From assembly GCA_043228905.1 (NCBI GenBank), contig JBHGNT010000017.1:12524001-12588000 (forward strand): a stretch of DNA of 64,000 bases. Direction: 5' to 3'. A program made the translations under genes and the position numbers. Below the pieces are notes generated by a model. That model saw only the letters and a program-made list of their open reading frames with translations, was not told the origin of the DNA and did no database searches. This document shows, piece by piece, positions 31,721 through 43,300 of the stretch. This stretch comes from Azolla caroliniana (taxonomy: Eukaryota > Polypodiophyta). Numbering within the stretch: position 1 is the first letter of the stretch; every line of letters starts with the position of its first letter.

Positions 31721-32005
31721 GATGAGAGCGGAATTGAATCAGAAGCGTTCGATTCAATTGGTATGTTCGATTCAGATACGCCGAATCAACTGAAGGCCAT
31801 GCAGAGAAAATGGCAGTGAAGGATGTGCCGACACCGCGAAAGCAAGGGAGCTGAGAAGGGCCAAACAAGCAGACAAGCCGACCGGAAGGGTCGAAGCGCG
31901 CGGAATTGAACGGGTCGAGGAGCGCGAGCAAGGCGTGAAGCCAGAAGGGACCGGAGTGTAGATCCGGAAGAGCAGAAGGAACCTCAAGTTGAGCTTGAGG
32001 GGGAG
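31721..32005 (+). other. CopD spacer between pol and 3' LTR
   Basis: 285 bases without a supported gene, ending in the polypurine tract TTGAGCTTGAGGGGGAG. Confidence 0.7.
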
Positions 32006-32439
32006 TGTTGAGTGACAAGCTCAACATTGGGTGCGTAATATGGCGCGTAACCCAGTGCGTAGACTGGACACGTAAGTTAGTACGCACAACCTAGTTGTAT
32101 CGGTGCATAAACCGAAAGGCCGTTAGAGAGATATTCCTCGTAAGGAATAATTTTGGGAGTGAGGGTCGAGGCTCATTTATGAGCCGTCAAGTACTGTTAG
32201 TACTTGTGTCAGCCCGATTGTCAGGGCTTGTATAAAAGGTGTTCACTGAGCATGAAGTATGTACACAGAACAGAGAGTCATTATTTTTGAATTTGAGTTT
32301 TACGTTGTCTGCTCTCTCACTCTCTGTCTCTCCCTCTCCATCTCCATCTTTGTGTTTTCTGAGTTTACCAAAGTGTCTTATTTCCGATCTATATACTCTG
32401 TGTTTATGCACACGCTTCCGCACAACGTATTCTTTTACA
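32006..32439 (+). repeat. CopD 3' LTR, 434 bp
   Basis: TGTTGAGTGACAAGC to TTCTTTTACA, followed by the AGATA duplication. It is close to the 5' LTR once the MITE-like insert is removed. Confidence 0.92.
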
Positions 32440-32444
32440 AGATA

Positions 32445-32727
32445 TATTATGTAGAAGGAAATTATATACAAGGATAGCTAGGAGGCTTAAGACTAGCGTT
32501 GAACCAATTTGGTTCGAAATAATGCCTTGTGCCTCCTTATATAGTGTTTTCAGGAGTACTCCTGAAGTTTCTAGAATGTTCTAGAGAAATATGGAATATA
32601 CATCAATTTTCTATATTGAAATAATAAATGAAAATAATATTCGTTGTATTACAATGTATAGTTTAATAGCAAGGGATCGACCCATGTAACATAAGGTCAT
32701 GGGTTCGAATTTTGCCATATCATGACA
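32445..32727 (-). repeat. ChrE left LTR, inner part
   Basis: TATTATGTAGAAGGAA to ATATCATGACA, aligned with 38686-38967. Then comes CTATCCCCCTTTT, a polypurine tract on the minus strand. A tRNA-like module lies at 32658-32711. Confidence 0.85.
32658..32711 (+). other. tRNA-like module, antisense in the ChrE LTR
   Basis: A-box-like TATAGTTTAATAGCAAGG (32658-32675) and B-box-like GGGTTCGAATT (32701-32711), opposite to the element's own direction. The other LTR has the same module at 38893-38951 with a closer A box (TATAGTCTAATGGCAAGG). It begins about 10-20 bases inside the LTR terminus. Confidence 0.5.
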
Positions 32728-33434
32728 CTATCCCCCTTTTAAAACGACGAGTGTTACGAGTCGTCTTGGATTGGGGACCTGGTTTGTCTGAATATTGACG
32801 ATGGAAGTCTTTAAGAAGAGCACGAGCATTGGTCACATTCTCTATTGGTTCCCAAGTACGCTCGTTGGGATTGTATCCTAAACAATCGACCAAATAGTAG
32901 AGCTTGTTGCGAACCATCTTGGAATCGAGGATGACGGCAACCTCGTACTCAAGTCCATCTTCAAGCTCAATCGCGGGTGGAGGCAGTTTGATACGACCTG
33001 GGATACTGTTGTCCTAATAGGTTTCTAGAAGAGAACTATGAAATACCAGATGTATTCGTAGTTGCGGCGGTAGATCAAGATGAAAAGTGGCATCATTAAT
33101 TTTTCCAATAATACGGAAAGTACCTAATCACCGATAATCTAATTTATCGCATGGGCGAGTGGTCTTGATGTGTCGTCGTAATAGCCATACCCAATCTCCA
33201 ATGTTAAAAATGGATGGAAGCCGATGATGATCCTCATAATCCTTGTGTTTGTTGAGCTTGTTGTAAATGAGTAGATAAATCCGCCTGTATCTTGCATAGT
33301 TGCTCCAAACGATCCTCTGCACAAGGATTTGTGGGTAACTCCGTAGTTTCAAATACACACCACCGGGGATGATAGCCCGTATAAGCATAAAATGGTGTAA
33401 CCTTAGTCAATGAGTGGAAAGAGTTATTATACGC

Positions 33435-34092
33435 TGTCGTGGTGTACTTTACATAAAATATGTGTGGAGTACCCAATTGACCAAGTATAAAGAAATAGGA
33501 GAAAATACTACAATAATTATGTTACATGGATAGGGCAAGATTTGAACCCTATACCTTCATGTTAACGATTTTAAGCCTTACCATTGTACTAGCATATTAT
33601 GAGTTTTAAAGTTATACTAAACTTTATCCCATGTAAACATTTTAGATAAGCATGATAGAAAAAGTTATTCATGCATACACACTCAAGTTAAAGGAAAAGA
33701 TGTGATAGAAAGCTAATCATGCACATGTAGTGTGCATGAAAACTAAAGTTAGAAAAGGCATGATGCTTGCATGTGGTAAACTTAGACTCTTCCATCACTA
33801 TATAAGGAAGAGAGAAAGATGTATATGGGGGTGGAATATTTTTTAGAAGGGGAATTAATAAACTATACTTGGGAGATTCACAAATCTTTTATCTCTTCCT
33901 TTTTATCTAAATTCGTATTCTTATCTAAGTGTTGATTAATACACTATACCCATGGGATTCACGAGGTTTTTATATCTTTTACTTACAACCTATTCACATT
34001 CTTATTTTCCTTGAATTATCTAGCCTGCTAGTCCAAAACCCCAACGGTTCCCACCCGACTCATGCAACGATCCGGCGCCAAAAGGCACGACA
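33435..34092 (+). mobile_element. GypA solo LTR, 658 bp, with 4-bp duplication ACGC
   Basis: Starts TGTCGTGGTGTAC and ends AAAAGGCACGACA. ACGC occurs at 33431-33434 and 34093-34096. It splits the ChrE integrase frame exactly. It lacks the CCGG repeat array of the 873-bp LTR. An antisense tRNA-like module lies at 33539-33593 and a TATA box at 33799-33806. Confidence 0.92.
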
Positions 34093-36234
34093 ACGCAAAT
34101 TCGGCGAAGTGGAGAATATCCACCCAGTCATCTTGGTGATAGCTTAGGAAACACCGTAGATACTGTTCCTGCATTTGATTTGTTCGTTCTACTTGTCGGT
34201 CTTTTTGCGGGTGGTAACCGGACGAAAGGTTACAAGTGACCTTGAGCATTTTGAAGAGGTGCTTCCAGAATTTCGAGACGAACTGAAGTCCACAGTCACT
34301 GATGATACTATCGAGGAGACTATGATGCCGACATACCTCACGCATGACAGTTTCGGCGGTTTCTTCACTAGTGATGTCCTTAGTACGTGGTAGTAAATGG
34401 GCCATCTACGTATATCGATCTATTATTGTTAAGATCACATCAAATCCCTTATAAACTAGAAGATCTGTGATGAAATCTAGAGCAATGAATTGCCACGGCT
34501 TGCTTGAATTGGTAATGGTTCCAATAAACCATATGGATGATGTCTTGGCATCTTTGCTCTACAACATGTATCACATGTCCGATCATAATCTTCGACAAAT
34601 TGGCGCATATGGGGCCACTAGAATGATCGTTGTACTAACTCTAATATTTTAGTACTACCAAAATGCCTAGTTGTATATGTGTCATGACAATTTTGGACTA
34701 CTCAAAGGCGACAAGATCCATTTGGAACATACAAGAGCCTCGTAAAGAATAGTAATCCATCATGACATTTGAATTGTCGATAATTCGTAGTTGGTTGTTA
34801 CGACTATGAACAAGACGCACACGAGAGGGGTCTATTTGTGCTAGAATGGCTTGAGCGAAACCATTTGTCTTCAAGTCCTAGCGTATGGTATCAATAATGT
34901 GGGAATCCAATGGCATATCGAAAACCCATGTTGCTTGCAGTCCTGCCGGTCCCAGGATTACTTGTTTTTGGTTATCGAATGTTGGCTCACCGAGACGCGG
35001 TGCTAGATACGAGCGCCGCGATAATGCATCTGCCTTACCTTGCTGCTTTCCAGGATGATATGTAATTTTGAAGTCGAAGCGAGTGAGGAATTGGGCACAC
35101 CGAGCTTGACATTGATTTAATACACGAGCATTCTGGAATTAGGCAAAAAATTTGTGATCACTGAATACGGTGACTTGATGAGAAGATCCCTCTAGAAAAT
35201 TCCTCCATTGCGTAAAAGAGTACACTACTGTTAATAGCTCTTTATCTTGAATTTCATAGTTGATTTCGGCGGCGTTACACTTGCGTGAGTGGAAAGCCAC
35301 AGGATGTAGCTTTTCATCATCGCCTTGTTGTGAAAGAATGCTACCCAAGGTGAAATCTGACGTGTTTGCCTCAATGATGAATGGTTTTGTCGGATCAACA
35401 TGAGCTAGACTAGGAGCTGATGTAAATGCCTTCTTAAGACTCCCAAAGCCATGTCTACTTCTTTAGACCAAAAAAACGTCTCTCAAATGCCTTCTTGGTA
35501 AGTTGTGTGAGAGGCAAAATAAGCTTTGAGTAATCCTATATAAACTTGCGGTAGAACTTTGCAAAGCCTAAAAAGCATTGCACATCTCGCAACGAACGTG
35601 GAGTCTGCCACTCTACCACAGTTTTGACCTTAGCTGGATCCATAGAGATGCCTTCCGAGGAGGTGACATATCCCAGAAAGTTCACCTGGTTGCACTCGAA
35701 TCTACATTTTTCTAGTTTTACATAAAGACCATATTCTCGAAGCTGTTTTAGTACTATCAGTACATGAGAATCATGCTCTTCTTGGGTCTTCAAAATAAAC
35801 CAGTAGATCATCCAAATAGATGATCAAAAAAACATCCAAGAGATGTCGGAATATATCATTTGCCATGTCTTAGAAGACTGTTGGTGCATTAGTGAGACCG
35901 AATGGCATGATTGTATACTCGAAGTGCCCATATCTGGTGCGGAACGTAGTCTTCCATTCATCTCCTGGTCGGATCCGTACGAGGTTATATGCTCCTCGTA
36001 AATCGATCTTTGTGAAGAACCTTGCACCATCGATTTGTTCTAAAATACTTGAGGTAAGGGGAAATGCATACCTATTCCTGATGGTGACCTTATTCAAGCC
36101 GCGGTAGTCTACGATGAGACAAAGTGATCCATCATTTTGAATGTTGAATGAAACCGTTTGCCAAATTCTCCTCTATATAGGCTCGAAGGACTTCTAGCTC
36201 GGTTGGTGACAAATTGTAGATCGGTCCCCATGGT

Positions 36235-36580
36235 GGCTCTTTTCCCGGTTGTAAATCAATGGGGCAATCATACGGTCAGTGATGAGGAGGCGTATTGGCT
36301 TGTACCTTATCGAACACATTGGCATACTGACAATACTTCTCTGGAAGTTCAACTGTGGATTCCTCTTTAGTAGTGTTGGAAGGTTTTACTGATACCGCGA
36401 AGATAACGGCTCTTTTCCCGGTTGTAAATCAATGGGGCAATCATACGGTCAGTGATGAGGAGGCGTATTGGCTTGTACCTTATCGAACACATTGGCATAC
36501 TGACAATACTTCTCTGGAAGTTCAACTGTGGATTCCTCTTTAGTAGTGTTGGAAGGTTTTACTGATACCGCGAAGATAAA
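36235..36580 (-). repeat. 173-bp tandem duplication in ChrE pol
   Basis: GGCTCTTTTCCCGGTTGTAA starts at 36235 and 36408; the two copies look identical. Because 173 is not a multiple of three, the duplication shifts the reading frame between protease and RT. Confidence 0.95.
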
Positions 36581-37326
36581 CATTGCTTCCTTGCGTCCTT
36601 CCGCACGCAATTGTTGTAGCGAAATGGTTGCAATCTTATGAGTAGATCCTCGGATTTGTCGATACCGGATTTCTCTTGTTCTCCAATCTATGTCTAGGTT
36701 ATGTAATTCGAACCATGGTAACCCCAAGACAATTGGATGATCTGGACTACTAATTATATTAATTGATACTACACACACCAAGTTATTTAGGACAACTTGA
36801 ATTGGCTCTAACTCCTCTACGACTTTTCCAGAAGCAATGGGATGACCATCAATAACTACTACAGATGCTGGGCAAGAGAGTTTTCTTAGGGATATCTTAT
36901 GAGCTTGGGCAAAAATCCTATCCATGAAGCAGAGTTTGCTCCGGAATCTAAGAGTGCTAAGACATGTACTGGAGCAGTACTTTTAGTACTAACCATTACT
37001 TGAGCTAAGAACACATTGCTAACTTGCTTAGAGGAAATGGAACCACTAATGGGTTGCACAGATCTAGGGTTGTCCAACCAAACGACTCCTATTTTGGTTG
37101 GACTTAATCATTTAACTCTTCTTCTAGTGGACTAAGGATTTCAAATTTGTTTGAAAGGCTTGGGCTATTAGGACTACCAAACACACCTAGAGAAATAGAC
37201 TCGGGTTTAGTACTATTAGTAGTAAGCGGTTATTTAATTTACCTGCCTTCTTGGCCAATGGGGACGGTTCACTGCAATATGCCCCGGTCCACCACAATAA
37301 AGACATAATCGATTTGCCCGACATTG

Positions 37327-38247
37327 CTACTTTTCTTCTTCTGTTAGTGGTCCGCGACGACGTGTCATGTCGATTTCCATTGGAGTCAAAGTATTTGTTG
37401 GAGACGTATTAAATGACTCCCTTGGGAAAGGCTTTGCTACAACCGAAGCGTAGGTGGGTTCCGATCTTGCCCTCGGCATTTGAAACTGACATTCCGAACA
37501 TTGTTCGAAGAGGCGATTATCGCATCGTACTGCGCAATTGATTGCTTCTGTCAATGACTTTGGTTCTTCAGGGAATTTCAAGAGTAAATCCTTGACATCG
37601 TTACGTAGGCCATAACGAAATTGCTCCATTAATGCTTGGTCATCCTAGGGGATATTGGAGGCGAGTAGACAGAAATCTGCAGCGTGTACAGAGGCTGGAC
37701 AGTCACGTTGACGTAATCGTCGGATTTTGTTGATTGCTATCCTGATGCTATTAGTATCTCCAAAACAGGCTTTAAACTCACTTACAAACTCTTCAAAATT
37801 GTTTAGTAATGGAGATTCCTTTTCTAACAACGGAGTGAACCATGCCAAAGCTGAGCCACTTAACAACATGCCTACTAGACCCACTCGTGATGCATCGGTG
37901 GGATATCGGGAAGGATGCATTTGAATGACTAATCGTACCTGATTAAGGAATCTTCTAAACTGTGATCGTGTTCTATCGAATTTCATAGGAAGGCCGATCT
38001 TGGGTTCTTTATGAATCCCTTGCGTACTTGGTCCTTGTTGTTGCAATGCTACAATGGTCGCTTCGAGTTGTTGCACTCGTAACGCTAATTCCCCATGTTG
38101 TTGTTCCGTCTGCCACTTTTGTAAAGAGATTTGTTGAAGATCCCCCAACTATCGTTGATTTTCTTTTTCCAATGCAAGAAACTTCTCTTTCAAGCATTGC
38201 AACTCCAAGAAAACGGATTGATATTCTTGAGCGCTAATAGTGGCCAT
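37327..38247 (-). pseudogene. gag: ChrE Gag
   Basis: From MATISAQEYQSVFLELQ (ATG at 38247). A coiled-coil-like start is followed by PMKFDRTRSQFRRFLNQVRL and SGSALAWFTPLLEKESPLL, the retrotransposon Gag capsid core. Two in-frame TAG codons (after EKENQR and after LLASNIP) break it, both where Gln would fit. It ends RGPLTEEEK just before the knuckle. Confidence 0.8.
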
Positions 38248-38343
38248 AGTATGAGAGAAAAAAGGAATAAGAGATTAGTATGAAGGGAGGGAGAAGTAAG
38301 AAGATAAAAGGAAGAGGAGGAAGGAGAAAAGTTGGTTCAAACT

Positions 38344-38967
38344 GTTAGGAATAGTATTGGGACAGAGAGGAGATTAGTACTAAGAGATGAAGATTAGTAC
38401 TAAGAGGAAAAGAGGGTGTAGAACACGAGAGAGAGAGATAGAGAGGGAGCCTAGATGGATGTAGCTCAGTTGGTAAGGTTGCCCAATGGAGACCAGGTGG
38501 TCATGGGTTCAATCCCTACATTCCATAGTGGCATCTAGAGAATTAAGAGTATATGAAGTATATAATAGAGAGGTGAGGAAATTGGATTTCGAACCCATGA
38601 CTCAATGCTTGTAGTGTTAACAAGTTATCACTAGGGTAAGGTAATTAGAGAGAGAGAGAGAGAGAATGATTATGACAAAAGATATATTATGTAGAAAGAA
38701 TATATGAGGATAGCTAGGAGGCTTAAGACTGGCATTGAACCAATTTGGTTTGAAATAATGCCTTGTGCCTCCTTATATTGTGTTTTCCGGAGTACTCCTG
38801 AAGTTTCTAGAATGTTCTAGAGAAATATGGAATATACATCAATTTTCTAAAGTGAAATAATAAATGAAAATAAAATTTTTCGTATTACAATGTATAGTCT
38901 AATGGCAAGGGCTCGACCCACCCATGTAACATAAGGTCATGGGTTTGAATCTTGCCATATCATGACA
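38344..38967 (-). repeat. ChrE right LTR (5' LTR of the element)
   Basis: TGTTAGGAATAGTATTGGG to CATATCATGACA. It carries a SINE-like unit at 38449-38652 that the left LTR lacks. The minus-strand primer site beside 38344 (GTTTGAACCAAC) has no clear tRNA match. Confidence 0.85.
38449..38652. mobile_element. SINE-like unit with a tRNA-related head
   Basis: About 200 bases absent from the left ChrE LTR, set in an AG-rich tract. The plus strand shows TAGCTCAGTTGG (A box, 38465) and GGTTCAATCCC (B box, near 38508) between nearly complementary ends GGATGTA and TACATTCC. A second, inverted tRNA-like unit lies at 38585-38640 on the minus strand (TAGTGATAAC ... GGGTTCGAAATCC). The anticodon arm does not fold well, so I do not call a tRNA gene. 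Confidence 0.5.
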
Positions 38968-39158
38968 ACCGTGAAATACTAATTATATAATTATACTTAA
39001 TACTAATTATGCTAATTCACTATACTCGTGAAATTCACGAGATTCCTAGCTTTCTCTTTCATATTCTTATTAGCCTTAAACTTCTCCTTCTCCTAGTCTA
39101 AAACTCCATTGGTTCCCACCCGACTCACACAAACGATTCGGCGCTGAAAGGCATGACA
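38968..39158 (+). repeat. GypA-2 5' LTR, only the last 191 bases
   Basis: ACTCGTGAAATTCACGAG to AAGGCATGACA matches the end of the GypA LTR. The left part is missing where ChrE ends. Confidence 0.85.
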
Positions 39159-39161
39159 TAT

Positions 39162-39180
39162 TTGGTGAACCCGATGTGAA
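39162..39180 (+). other. Primer binding site of GypA-2
   Basis: TTGGTGAACCCGATGTGAAG differs from GypA-1 by one C to T change. Confidence 0.7.
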
Positions 39181-39195
39181 GACGGGTGGCAAGGA

Positions 39196-39744
39196 GATGG
39201 AGAATCAACAAGAGGCTAGCAACATGATGACGATGTTCGAGCAGATGCTACAAGAACAATGCGCGATGTCAAAGATTGTGGCGACAATGGAGTGGCTCGT
39301 GCAATGGAACGGGCAATTCAACGGGAAGGATATGTCACATTGTTTGCAGGACAACAAGGCGGAGATGCTATGATGCAAGTGACATCCTTCAATCGAGTGT
39401 CTACTGATGGGCTTAAACGGAGTATCCACGGGATACGACAACAAAATTCGATGTGGGAAGCGTTAGAAGAAGCGTAGAAGACCACGTTCGCTATCGAGGA
39501 CTCTTCCAAAGCAACGCGGAGGGGACTCGAAGATTGGGTGGAAACGCCGGACAAGGGGTTGAAGGTCCTTGATGAGTTTTCGGCATTGAAAAGTCGATTC
39601 GGGAGGTTGTCCGTGTGAGATCAAGCTATCCTCGCACCGGACAAAGTGATCATGTTCTTACGAGCCATGGACGTTCGAGACCGGAAAGACCTTGGAGTGC
39701 TTCTAGAGGATACGACTACTGAGAGTGGCCTCGCCAATACATGG
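39196..39744 (+). pseudogene. gag: GypA-2 Gag, part 1
   Basis: From MENQQEASNMMTMFEQMLQE, aligned with GypA-1 Gag. Stops at the sites of expected codons (TGA near 39372, TAG at 39475, TGA near 39616). Ends at the CATGG duplicated by CopG. Confidence 0.85.
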
Positions 39745-40359
39745 TGTTGTACACAGTGCTCGGCCACAACCGAGGAATAGGATCAACTCACAGAAAACAG
39801 GAAATACAAAGTGCACGAGGGCAATAGAGAGAAGAGTACACAGGATGTTTTACGTGGAAAAACCCTAAATGGGAAAAAACCACGGGAGTCCTCAAACTCC
39901 AACTATCACTATAAACAGAGGTGTACAATGGTGAAGCTACAAGGCAACAACCTTGAGCACACTGTCTTCGCCACAGGCGGCGGTAATACACAGAGGCAAC
40001 GACCTCTTCGTCTCTCTCTCTCTCACTCTCTCTCTCGGCTGCTCTCACCTCGCTCCCTCTAAGTGAAAACAGAAAAATGAGCAACAACTACTAAACTGTT
40101 TGCCCTAAGTCATATTTATACACATATGACTTTCGGGCTATTTACAAATATAGCCTCAAGGGCCCTTGGCAAACATATTCACAAATATGTCCCCGCATCC
40201 GGATCTCTCTCCGGGTACATTCGTCATCCGGCTCCGTAGCCGGGTACTCTTCATCCGGCTTCATGCCGGGTACTCTTCATCATCCGGTTCCGTAACCGCA
40301 ACCGGGCTTGCCGTCATTCATCTCCGTACATCCCATCCGGAGGGACCGAAATCCCAACA
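39745..40359 (-). repeat. CopG 3' LTR (left), 615 bp
   Basis: TGTTGTACACAGTGC to GAAATCCCAACA. Then AACTCCCCCTTCACTT, a polypurine tract on the minus strand. It has one 28-bp CCGG unit where the other LTR has three. Confidence 0.95.
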
Positions 40360-40369
40360 AACTCCCCCT

Positions 40370-43300
40370 TCACTTCGGCATGGGATGTCTCTCCAATCCG
40401 ATCCTCTTCCGGCATGCTTCCAGCTTGTCGGGTGTGAGCACCTTGGTCAGCATATCCGACCCGTTCTCGTCCGTGTGGACCTTCGTCAGTACGAGCTCCT
40501 TATCTTCTATTCTTTCCCGGATCCAGTGGTATCTACGCTGGATGTGTTTCGTCCGGGAATGGTAGGCCGCGTTCTTCGCAAGGTGGATGGCACTCTGACT
40601 ATCGCAGTAGAGCCGGTACTCCTCCTGCCGGATACCGAGCTCTCTAATGAAGTCCTTCATCCAAATTATTTCCTTGCCGGCATCAACAGCCGCCATGTAC
40701 TCCGCCTCCGTGGTTGACAACGCAACCGTCTTCTGCAACCTCGACTGCCACGAAACAGCTCCCCCTGCATATGTCATTACATACACTGATGTAGACCGGC
40801 TGGTATCCGCATCAGCCGACATGTCCGAATCGGTAAATCCATCGAGTTCGGGCTTACCGGAGCCGAATCGGAGGCACATGTTCGAAGTGCCCTTTAAGTA
40901 TCGGAGTATCCATTTGACCGCGTTCCAGTGCTCCTTGTCGGGATTACTCATATACCGGCTCACCACTCCGACTGCGTATCCAATGTCTGGTCGGGTACAC
41001 ACCATTGCGTACATCAAGCTCCCGACGGCAGAGGCATATGGTATCTTCATCATATCCTCCTTTTCAGCTTTTGTCTTGGGACTTTGCTTGCCTGATAACC
41101 TGTAGTTTGCCGGGAGAGTCGACCCGACCGGTCTTGCTTCCGACATGTTGAACTGGTGAAGCACCTTTGTCACGTACTTCTCCTGTGACAGCCACAACTG
41201 CTTCTGCTTCCGGTCCCGGATGATGTGCATCCCTAGTATTTGCCTCGCCGGACCCAGGTCCTTCATTGAAAAAGTTCGGTGAGGCGCTTTCTTCAGCATC
41301 CGTATCTTGGCCTGGTCCCGTCCGACGATCAACATGTCGTCCACGTACAGGAGGAGTATTAGAAAGTCTCCTCCTTCGAACTTCTTCACAAACACGCAGT
41401 GATCGGACTGCGTTTTGTGGTACCCTTCGTCGGTCATGAAAGAGTCGAACTTCCGGTACCATTGCCGGGGAGCCTGCTTCAGTCCGTAAAGGCTCTTCTT
41501 CAACCGGCATACCAGGTGCTCCTTCCCTTTCTTCTCGAATCCTTCTGGTTGCTGCATGTAGATCTCTTCTTCGAGGTCACCGTGAAGGAATGCCGTCTTC
41601 ACGTCCATCTGTTCTACCTCGAGGTCCATGCTTGCCGCTATGCTCAGCACCGTCCGGATGGAGGTCATCTTCACTACCGGGGCAAATATCTCGTCGAAGT
41701 CGACGCCCTTCTTCTGTTGGAACCCCTTCACCACGATCCTGGCTTTGTATCTCGGGGGGTTTCCGGCATCTCCCGGTTTCAGCTTGAACACCCACTTGTT
41801 TCGAAGCGCCCGCTTTCCTTTCGGCAACTCCACAAGTTCATATGTGTGGTTCTCATGCAGGGAATCCATCTCTTCCTGCATGGCACTTAACCACCTGCGG
41901 CTATGTGTGTCAAGCTTTGCTTCTTCAAAACTCTCCGGCTCCCCCTCGTCGGTTAGCAGCACGTGCTCTGGTTCCGGAAATCTCCGGGGGGCCCTTCTCT
42001 CTCTTAGAGGATATCTCCGTTCCGGAGCTTCGGTAACCGGCTCCTCCGTTTCCTCTTCATCCGAATCCTTTTCGGGATCGGGGCCGGTTCCGGTATCAGT
42101 TTCATCTTCCTCGGCCGGTTCTGTTTCTTCACCGTCTTCGGCCGGATCCTCAAGTGCTAACCGGTCCCTTGCCGGTCGGGATTGCTCTTCGTAGAGTTGA
42201 TTCTCACCGGTCGACTTGGAGCTCTTCATCTTCTTCTCCGACTCCCAGTCGGCGAGTGTCTTGTCCTCCATGAAGATGATAACACGACTCCTGAATATCT
42301 TCTTGTCGACCGGGTCCCATACTCGGTAGCCGAACTCGTCGTCGCCGTAACCGAGGAATATGCATGGCCGGGTCTTTGGATCTAGCTTTCCTCTCCGGTC
42401 CTTTGCCACATGCACATATGCGAGACACCCGAACACCTTCAGATGCCGGTAGGATACTTCCCTACCGGTCCACACTCTCTGCGGCGTGTCTCCGTCCAAA
42501 GGTACTGAGGGTGATCTGTTTATCACGTATGTCGCCGTCGACATTGCCTCAGCCCAAAACCCCTTGGGTAATTTCGCATGCGCCAGCATACTCCGGACCC
42601 TCTCCATTATGGTCCGGTTCATCCTCTCGGCCAGCCCGTTCAGTTCCGGCGTCTTCGGCACTGTAAACTCAAGCCGGATTCCCTTCGAGCGACAGTACTC
42701 CACGAACTGCCCCCGGTATTCCCCTCCGTTATCCGCTCGTATCGCTTTCAGCTTCTTGCCGGATTCTCTTTCCACTCTCGCGTGGAGTTCTTTGAAGACG
42801 GACAATACTTGGTCCTTTGTCTTCAACGGTGCCGTCCACAGCTTCCGGCTATGGTCATCTATGAATGTTACGAAGTACTGGGCTCCGCCATGTGACTTCG
42901 TTTCTACTTGACACACGTCAGTGTGCACCAACTCCAATGGTGCGCTACGTCTCGTCGGTGGTCTTGAGCGGAAGGAGGTCCGGTTTTGCTTACCGGCCAG
43001 ACAGTCGGTGCACTTCTCCAGGTGCACATGCTTCACTGGAATAAGGTTGTCTTCGGCAAGCCTCTTCATCCCCTTCTCGCTCATGTGGCACAGTTTCTTG
43101 TGCCACAGCTCACCGGTAGTGTCAGCTGCCACGTTCAGCTCCTCCGGACATAGCCGGGAATTCATCAGGTACAGTGTGTTGACCTTCCGGGCCCGAGCCA
43201 CTATCAGGCTCCCTTTGCTGAACTTCATGACACCGTTCCGGATGCTACCCGTGTAGCCTTCATCGTCTAGCCTCCCGGCCGAAATCAGGTTCAATCGAAC

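Larger units (their letters stand above)
25796..32439 (+). mobile_element. CopD: copia element with both LTRs, inserted in the ChrE LTR
   Basis: LTRs begin TGTTGAGTGACAAGCTCAAC (25796 and 32006) and end TTCTTTTACA. The 5-bp duplication AGATA flanks it. The inner region has a Met-tRNA primer site, a broken gag-pol and a polypurine tract (GAGCTTGAGGGGGAG) before 32006. It is the same family as CopI at 59966. Confidence 0.92.
32728..37326 (-). pseudogene. pol: ChrE protease, RT, RNase H, integrase, chromodomain
   Basis: Read leftwards: degenerate knuckle CLYCGGPGHIAVN (37290), protease ALLDSGANS (36955), RT with [17 protein letters not shown] (36010) and an IIYLDDLLVYF box (35810), then NFLGYVTSSEGISMDP. 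RNase H is at 35139-35348 (ELLTVVYSFTQWRNFL). The integrase core, with a motif around HPQKDRQVERTNQ, is split by a GypA solo LTR between FAEFA and YNNSFHS. The chromodomain is at 32790-32960 (YEVAVILDS, YYLVDCLGYNPNERTWEP). A 173-bp duplication and several stops destroy the frame. Confidence 0.85.
25673..38967 (-). mobile_element. ChrE: chromovirus with three later insertions, minus strand
   Basis: Both LTRs, gag, pol and a chromodomain are present on the minus strand. Nested inside are CopD (25796-32439, in the left LTR), a GypA solo LTR (33435-34092, in integrase) and a SINE-like unit (38449-38652, in the right LTR). The flanks do not match: copia CopF on the left, a GypA LTR on the right, and no clear duplication. 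Confidence 0.85.

Noticed and set aside
38460-38526. Possible tRNA gene
   Set aside because: A and B boxes are good, but the acceptor ends pair with a one-base slip and the anticodon arm does not fold well; it lies in an LTR insert that looks like a SINE head.
41399-42194. Plus-strand frames opposite the CopG polyprotein
   Set aside because: Shadow frames of the intact 1357-aa gag-pol; no independent motif.
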